Under the pieces are notes generated by a model, which made no database searches, was not told the DNA's origin, and saw only the letters and a list, made by a program, of their open reading frames with translations. DNA of 33,955 nt from Pseudomonadota bacterium (GTDB taxonomy: Bacteria > Tectomicrobia > Entotheonellia > Entotheonellales > Entotheonellaceae). How positions within the stretch are numbered: position 1 is the first letter of the stretch; each line of letters starts with the position of its first letter. The DNA lies in contig SXND01000036.1 in the NCBI GenBank assembly GCA_005777235.1, positions 1 through 33,955 on the forward strand, in the 5' to 3' direction. The translations under genes and the position numbers were made by a program. Below are positions 29,390 to 33,955 of this stretch, one piece after another.

Positions 29390-31861
29390 TTACGGCTCCC
29401 CGCCCGCCGCGGGCTCCGCCCACTGCACGATCCCGCGCTTTCCTAAGTCCTCGATGTGCTGGTCGTCATACCCGATTTCCCGCAGGAGGGGCTTGGTGTG
29501 CTGGCCGATTTGGCCGGACGTGCGGTAGAGTCCAGGCGTCAGGGAGCATTCGACCAAGCCGCCGTAACGGAGGTACGTGCCGACCAACGGATGCGCCACC
29601 TCAACGCTCAGGGCATTGGCCTTAGCGTGCGGATGCTCCGCATAAAAGTCGCCCTCCAAGGCTTCGTCGGCCTGGACACAGCCGATGTCCGCCTGGATGA
29701 GCAGCTCTTCCCACTCGGCGGCGCTGCGCCCGGTGAAGATGCCCGCAATCACAGTGCTCAGGGCTCCATCATGGGCCTGGCGCGCCTCAGGCGTGGCGAA
29801 ACGGTGATCGGCCAGGAGGTCTCGCCGCTGCACGGTGCGGCAGAAGGTTTCCCACTCGTCTTGGAACAGGCACCCCAGGAACACCCAGCCTTCCCGGCAG
29901 CGATACAGACGGTACAGCGCATGCAGGCCATGGATCTCGGCGTCGGGCAACACGAGGGGCGGGCGCCTGGCGTAGTCGTAATACTCCTCGGCATTGGCCC
30001 AGGCATTGGCGTTGAGCATGGTGACGTGGACGGGCTGGCCCTTCCCGGTGACATCCCGTGCTCGGAGGCCGAGGAGGATGCCCGTCGCCACTGCCGGGGA
30101 GGTGTTTTGATCTGGTCCCCAGTTGGACTTCATGATCCAGCGGGTGGCCTCGACGATCTCTTCCATACCCATGCCCTGGTCCGGCGGCGGCGGCATGCCC
30201 CGGCCCATTTGCCGCATGGCGCCGCCCATGACGGCGCCGGGAATGGGATGGGCACCGGGCCGACGCGCGTGTTCTCCGTGTGCGCCATAGGTGCCCATCC
30301 AGACATGCACCAGGCGGGGATTGAGCTTCTGGCAGGTCTGCCAATCGATCTGCAGACGCTCCGGCACGCCGAGGCGATAGTTGTGCAACAGCACATCGGC
30401 CTTGGCGATGAGCGCGTGGACGATGGCTTTGCCCTCCGGGGTCTGCAGGTCCACCTGCAGGCATTGCTTACCGGCGTAGGTCCGGGCGTCGGCCATGGCC
30501 TGAGCCGAGGAGCGCCGCCCCTCATCCAGGCGCCGATCGGTGGCGTCAATCTTGATCACCCGCGCCCCAAGGTCCGCCAACAGGGCGGCGCTGTACGGCC
30601 CAGCCTGAATCGTCGCCAGGTCTAGGATGGTGATCCCGGACAGCGGGTGGGCTGGCACGCTGGCACCGGGGGCCACAGGTACGTCACCGCTGCCGGCCAC
30701 AGCCTGCTGCGGCAGGCGTCCCAGCACCTCGGCATTGTGCTGTCCGACATCCGGGGCCGGGCCGCTAGGCGCTCCCGGGGTGTCCTTGAGATCAACCAGC
30801 GGGGCTACGGTGCGCAGCGGCCCGACGCGTGGATCCTGGATCGTCACCACGGTGCCATTGGCGAGCACCGCTGGATGCTCCATGGCCTGGACGCTGGTAC
30901 GATAGGGCTCTGCGGCGATGTTGCCGTCCTGGAGATAGATTTCCATCCACTCGTCGGCGGTTTTTTCCAACTGCTGCGCCAGGATCTCCCGGCGCAGCAG
31001 CTCGCGGTGCTCCGTACTGATGTTGGGCACATTCTTAAACCGCTCATCCTCGAGCAGATGCCCCAGGCCAATGGCCTTGAGATGGCCCTGGATGTGTGGC
31101 ACTCGCTGGTTGGCGTGCTGCAGCCAGGTACCATCTTTAGTGCGCACCGGAATGTAGCCGATGGAGGACAGGCCACGGCCAGCCGGTCTGCCGGGAAAGC
31201 GCACCGGATCGCGGCGCCGGAGGTGCAGATTCACCAGGCCACCGGTCCCGACATTGTTGTCGTGCGGCGAGGCCAGGGCCTGGACGATGCTGGTCTGGAC
31301 CCATTGCCCACGCCCGCACAGATCCCGCACGCGCAGGGCGCCCAGGATGCCACGCAGCGCCGCCTGGCTGGCGTGCCAGCTGCCGGTAGACACCGCCGAA
31401 TACACCGGGCCATCGCGGTTGGGCTGTCCCTCCAAGTTGAGCATCCGACCGGCCTTGGCCGCGACCACCCCCTCGTAGCCTTTGACCCGGCGCAGCGGGC
31501 CGTGTTGTCCAAAGCCGGTGATGGAGCAGTAAATCAGCCGTGGGTACAGGTGCGCCAGGGTGTCATACGCCAACCCCCAGTCCGCCATGTCGCCGGGACG
31601 GAAGGACTCGACCAGCACATCCGCCGCGCCGGCGAGTTGGATGGCGTGCTCGTGGCCTTCTGGAGTGCTGAGATCCAGCACAATGCCTTGCTTCCCGCGG
31701 TTCCAGGAAATCCAGGCGGGCTGAAAACGGAACGGATCGCCGCCGGGAGGTTCCACCTTGATCACCTCGGCCCCGTAGTCGGCCATGACCAGGGTGCAGA
31801 GGGCTCCTGGCATCCCTAATGAAAAATCCAGGACGGTGAGGCCTGTACATGGTCCTGCCAC
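29390..31861 (-). CDS. Tandem two-domain CaiB/BaiF (family III) CoA-transferase
   Basis: 823 residues, about twice the usual 400. Domain one (1 to about 390) begins GLTVLDFSLGMPGALCTLVMADYGAEVIKVEPPGGD; domain two starts near residue 402 with HPLSGITILDLATIQAGPYSAALLADLGARVIKID. Both carry the family's R-x-x-x-G-x-G-Q-x-V pattern (VRDLCGRGQWV, ARDVTGKGQPV). At the place where family III enzymes have the catalytic Asp (D-x-x-T/S-G), I read SAVSTG and SPAVATG, so neither half shows it. GTG start at 31861 with CAGGTGAA upstream. It would move CoA between carboxylic acids and feed the thiolase/DUF35 genes downstream. Confidence 0.88.
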   Translation of the reverse strand: MAGPCTGLTVLDFSLGMPGALCTLVMADYGAEVIKVEPPGGDPFRFQPAWISWNRGKQGIVLDLSTPEGHEHAIQLAGAADVLVESFRPGDMADWGLAYDTLAHLYPRLIYCSITGFGQHGPLRRVKGYEGVVAAKAGRMLNLEGQPNRDGPVYSAVSTGSWHASQAALRGILGALRVRDLCGRGQWVQTSIVQALASPHDNNVGTGGLVNLHLRRRDPVRFPGRPAGRGLSSIGYIPVRTKDGTWLQHANQRVPHIQGHLKAIGLGHLLEDERFKNVPNISTEHRELLRREILAQQLEKTADEWMEIYLQDGNIAAEPYRTSVQAMEHPAVLANGTVVTIQDPRVGPLRTVAPLVDLKDTPGAPSGPAPDVGQHNAEVLGRLPQQAVAGSGDVPVAPGASVPAHPLSGITILDLATIQAGPYSAALLADLGARVIKIDATDRRLDEGRRSSAQAMADARTYAGKQCLQVDLQTPEGKAIVHALIAKADVLLHNYRLGVPERLQIDWQTCQKLNPRLVHVWMGTYGAHGEHARRPGAHPIPGAVMGGAMRQMGRGMPPPPDQGMGMEEIVEATRWIMKSNWGPDQNTSPAVATGILLGLRARDVTGKGQPVHVTMLNANAWANAEEYYDYARRPPLVLPDAEIHGLHALYRLYRCREGWVFLGCLFQDEWETFCRTVQRRDLLADHRFATPEARQAHDGALSTVIAGIFTGRSAAEWEELLIQADIGCVQADEALEGDFYAEHPHAKANALSVEVAHPLVGTYLRYGGLVECSLTPGLYRTSGQIGQHTKPLLREIGYDDQHIEDLGKRGIVQWAEPAAGGEP

Positions 31862-32082
31862 GATTCACCTGCTTTCCACAAAGTGTGCGCAAGTGCACAC
31901 TTGATAGTTCCTGCTTCAGCCACCGCAGTTGCACGGCAGTCAGAGACTGCCGCCAGCGCCGCTATGTCCACAGGCGTCACTTCCCCACCAGCCGTGGGTA
32001 GGTTGCGTACGTTGATAGCGGCATTGAGGTCACGATCCCCCACAAAGCCGCAACGATCACAGTGAGGTCGAGCGCAGCCCAA
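31862..32082 (-). pseudogene. 3' remnant of a second tnpB
   Basis: The frame encodes CDRCGFVGDRDLNAAINVRNLPTAGGEVTPVDIAALAA...AVAEAGT, which is the C-terminal zinc-ribbon half, RuvC-III Asp and tail of a TnpB from a branch different from the one at 26538. Everything upstream of the zinc ribbon is gone. The frame runs on into the CoA-transferase gene. A hairpin (AGTGTGC/GCACACT, 31882-31901) near its end may be the transposon right end. Confidence 0.75.
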
Positions 32083-32113
32083 GCTAGAGGGCGAGACTCA
32101 GTATGCAGCCACT

Positions 32114-32142
32114 GCGGAGGTGTGTCAACCTCACACCTCCGC
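32114..32142. other. Perfect 11-bp stem-loop
   Basis: GCGGAGGTGTG (32114-32124) and CACACCTCCGC (32132-32142) with a 7-nt loop, next to the tnpB remnant. No T-run. Could be a transposon hairpin or a bidirectional RNA structure. The bases from 32143 to 32284 contain nothing I recognise. Confidence 0.55.
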
Positions 32143-32284
32143 CTTGACTTCCCAGAGCAGAGGTGAGGAAAACCCCCGCACTTTTCAAGCCCCGCGCCGC
32201 CACTGAGCAACCCGTGATGTCAGCAGCGCGCCGCGAGGCTCCCCCCAGGGGGGAGTCGGAGAGGTCACGCGCTGCCGTGCTTAC

Positions 32285-32425
32285 GTGCTGCGCATCGTTG
32301 TCGGTGTGCTGGTCTGCCTCTGTGCCACTCGTGCCGTTCCCAGGGCGCAACAACCCGCTGCGGACAGGCCCATCACGGTAGGCATTCTGCTGTTGGACAA
32401 GCCGTATATTACCGACTTAGTCTAA
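32285..32425 (+). pseudogene. N-terminal fragment of an ABC-type solute-binding protein
   Basis: From a GTG the frame reads a signal peptide and start of a mature domain: LRIVVGVLVCLCATRAVPRAQQPAADRPITVGILLL, then DKPYITDLV and a stop. The AQQPA cleavage region followed by a short beta strand is typical of periplasmic ABC_sub_bind proteins. Only 46 residues remain. Confidence 0.5.
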
Positions 32426-32434
32426 AAAGGGTGA

Positions 32435-32602
32435 CGTATTGTGATAGACGGCAATCTGATTACGTCGCCTGGCGGGCTCGCCAGTTACGAAGCGTCCCTC
32501 TATGTGGTCGAGAAGTTGTTTGGGAAGGAGCAAGCGATGACCATTGCCACGGCGTTGGTCTTTGGGCCGAGTAATATTGCGGAGGCTTTTCCGGCACCAT
32601 AA
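32435..32602 (+). pseudogene. C-terminal fragment of a DJ-1/PfpI-family protein
   Basis: The frame encodes IDGNLITSPGGLASYEASLYVVEKLFGKEQAMTIATALVF and ends at TAA 32600-32602. 'DGNLITSxG...A...AL.LVEKL.G.E.A' is the conserved end of DJ-1/PfpI (class I glutamine-amidotransferase-like) proteins. The nucleophile-elbow region is missing. It lies in the same frame as the preceding solute-binding fragment, separated by two stops. Confidence 0.65.
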
Positions 32603-32663
32603 GGCGGGGTATCCAGGTGGCGTGTGGGAGCTGTGACGCGGGGAGTCTGAGAGGAGCTGCGAG

Positions 32664-33955
32664 ATGATCGACATCTACGGACTGGATGAGACTGCAGGGA
32701 CATGGAAGCACAAAGCCGCGACCCTCGCAGCCGATGTGGGAGCCCGCTACGCTCCGACCGTTGACACCGACGCCCGCTTCCCCAGCGAGAGTATGGCGGC
32801 GCTCGCGCAGGGGGGCTTTTATGGGTTGTGTCTGGCGACGAGTGATGGTGGCCAAGGGCAGGGTCCCGCCCCATTCGCTGCGGTCGTGGAGGAACTCGCG
32901 CGCCACTGCAGTTCGACCGCCATGGTGTACGTGATGCACGTCGTCGCGGCCAAGGTGATTGAGGCCTCGGCCACGCTGCCGGCCAGGGCCGCAGTGCTCC
33001 GGGCCATAGCCGATGGCCAGCATCTGACGACCCTGGCGCTGTCCGAAAAGGGCTCGCGTTCGCAGCTCTGGGCCCCCGTCTCACAGCTCGTCGAGCAGGG
33101 AGATGCCTACCAGACACACGCCCTCAAATCCTGGGTGACCGCGGCACATTACGCAGAGACGTACGTGGCCAGTGCCCAGCGTCCGGGGGCGCAATCCCCC
33201 CTGGAATTCACGCTATATCTGCTGCCGCGCACGCGCCCTGGTGTGCAGCATCTGGAGGCCTTTAATGGCCTGGGGTTGCGGGGCAATGACTCGGCCCCGG
33301 TCAACCTCGCAGGCGTCGTGGTGCGTCAGGAGGATCTGCTAACGGAGCAGGGCAAGGGCCTTGAATGCGCGCTCCAAGTTGGTATCCCCTGGTTCAATAT
33401 TGGCACAACAGCGATGGCCCACGGGTTCTGCCTGGCGGCGGTGGACGCCACCACACGTCACCTGCAAGAGACGGGTTTTGCCCACACAGGCACCGGGCTG
33501 CGTGATCTCCCCACCTTGCGGGCACGGTTGGCCGAGATGAGTGTGGCCACGGAGCAATCACGGGCGCTCCTCGGTCATACCTTGCGCGAGATGGCCAGCC
33601 CCGATGCCACGACGCCGCTGTGGGTGTTGCGCACGCGCATGGCTGGCCTGCAGACGGCCGTGCAGGTAACCGATCTGGCCATGAAGGTCTGTGGCGGCGC
33701 CGCCTTCTCACGCCATTCGCGACCGCGTCTCCTACCTGATCACGAAGGCTCACGGCCGCGTGCAAACGGTCGAGCACTTACGCGGCAAGACGGTGGCGGT
33801 GGGGGCCAAAGACTCTTTAAGGGGGAGGGTTTTTATAACGTATTGATAATGTTCGACTGTTTCTGCATGCCTCATCCGTACCTCCCCAGTCCCTCATGCA
33901 ACCTTCGGTATGGCTCTGACAGGCACAGGAAACTCCTCTTCCAACGGCGGGACGA
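32664..33955 (+). CDS. Acyl-CoA dehydrogenase, 3' end replaced by foreign sequence
   Basis: GAGGAG lies seven bases before the ATG. Codons to about 33714 form an acyl-CoA dehydrogenase: N-terminal helices (FPSESMAALAQGGFYGLCLATSDGGQG), FAD-site strand region (TTLALSEKGSRSQLWAPVSQL, SWVTAAHYAETYV), and the C-terminal helix start VTDLAMKVCGGAAFSRH. At that point family members continue with LPLERLFRDARAG-like sequence, but here it changes to RPRLLPDHEGSRP and stays open by chance to the window edge. The last 40 or so residues of the enzyme, including part of the FAD-binding end, are therefore lost. It may have belonged with the acyl-CoA genes to the left but is on the opposite strand. Confidence 0.75.
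   Translation, partial: MIDIYGLDETAGTWKHKAATLAADVGARYAPTVDTDARFPSESMAALAQGGFYGLCLATSDGGQGQGPAPFAAVVEELARHCSSTAMVYVMHVVAAKVIEASATLPARAAVLRAIADGQHLTTLALSEKGSRSQLWAPVSQLVEQGDAYQTHALKSWVTAAHYAETYVASAQRPGAQSPLEFTLYLLPRTRPGVQHLEAFNGLGLRGNDSAPVNLAGVVVRQEDLLTEQGKGLECALQVGIPWFNIGTTAMAHGFCLAAVDATTRHLQETGFAHTGTGLRDLPTLRARLAEMSVATEQSRALLGHTLREMASPDATTPLWVLRTRMAGLQTAVQVTDLAMKVCGGAAFSRHSRPRLLPDHEGSRPRANGRALTRQDGGGGGQRLFKGEGFYNVLIMFDCFCMPHPYLPSPSCNLRYGSDRHRKLLFQRRD
33715..33846 (+). pseudogene. Internal fragment of a phosphonate-type solute-binding protein
   Basis: In a different frame from the dehydrogenase the sequence reads IRDRVSYLITKAHGRVQTVEHLRGKTVAVGAKDS, which resembles the 'V-x-x-L-x-D-L-R-G-K-x-x-A-x-G' core of PhnD/NMT1-like periplasmic binding proteins. 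It breaks off after AKDS and stops at 33844-33846. The remaining bases to the window end show no recognisable gene. Confidence 0.5.

Overview
This is a GC-rich window from a Gram-negative bacterium. It encodes TonB/ExbB/ExbD, two outer-membrane barrel proteins, lipoprotein and Sec signals, and a periplasmic metal-binding protein. Repeats, insertion sequences and gene fragments are abundant, and WD40/NACHT, collagen-like and CoA-transferase/thiolase genes occur together. That mix fits a large-genome, multicellular or symbiotic lineage such as Tectomicrobia ('Entotheonella') or a deltaproteobacterium-like group. This placement is inference; no rRNA or other marker gene is present.

Left edge (1-3728, minus strand): a two-gene conflict-type operon. 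A stand-alone TIR protein is followed 11 bp later by a large protein with a degenerate TIR-like region, a NACHT NTPase, pentapeptide repeats and near-identical WD40 repeats that run off the window. Next (3868-8694, minus) is a zinc/manganese-type uptake operon: promoter with nested inverted repeats, a small secreted CPIC protein, a coiled-coil outer-membrane barrel, a solute-binding protein, an ATPase and a permease. A truncated cytochrome c gene follows (8895-9335). Then comes a lower-GC TIGR03118-type beta-propeller gene lying between two direct copies of a GC-rich dispersed repeat (9457-11308).

Centre (11438-18235, minus): an iron-uptake cluster headed by a clear sigma70 promoter and Fur box. 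The order is hemP, exbB (with an apparent 1-nt frameshift), exbD, tonB, a PepSY membrane protein, a TonB-dependent siderophore receptor and a PiuC-type dioxygenase. The receptor imports ferric siderophore and the Ton complex energises it. The roles of the PepSY protein and the dioxygenase are less certain.

Mobile zone (18352-21641): two more copies of the dispersed repeat flank a decayed IS630 element. An intact ISAs1-family element and a 154-bp MITE with a 6-bp target duplication follow. To the right, on the plus strand, are a small lipoprotein and a long collagen-like, carbohydrate-binding-module-like fibre gene ending in an S74 chaperone domain, broken by one stop and one frameshift. A 5'-truncated TnpB with its right-end hairpin abuts the fibre gene.

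Right end: a minus-strand operon for acyl-CoA chemistry (a tandem CaiB/BaiF CoA-transferase, a DUF35 zinc-ribbon/OB protein and a thiolase-like protein). Beyond it is a patchwork of fragments: the 3' end of a second tnpB, a solute-binding-protein N-terminus, a DJ-1/PfpI C-terminus, and an acyl-CoA dehydrogenase fused by a breakpoint to part of another solute-binding protein.
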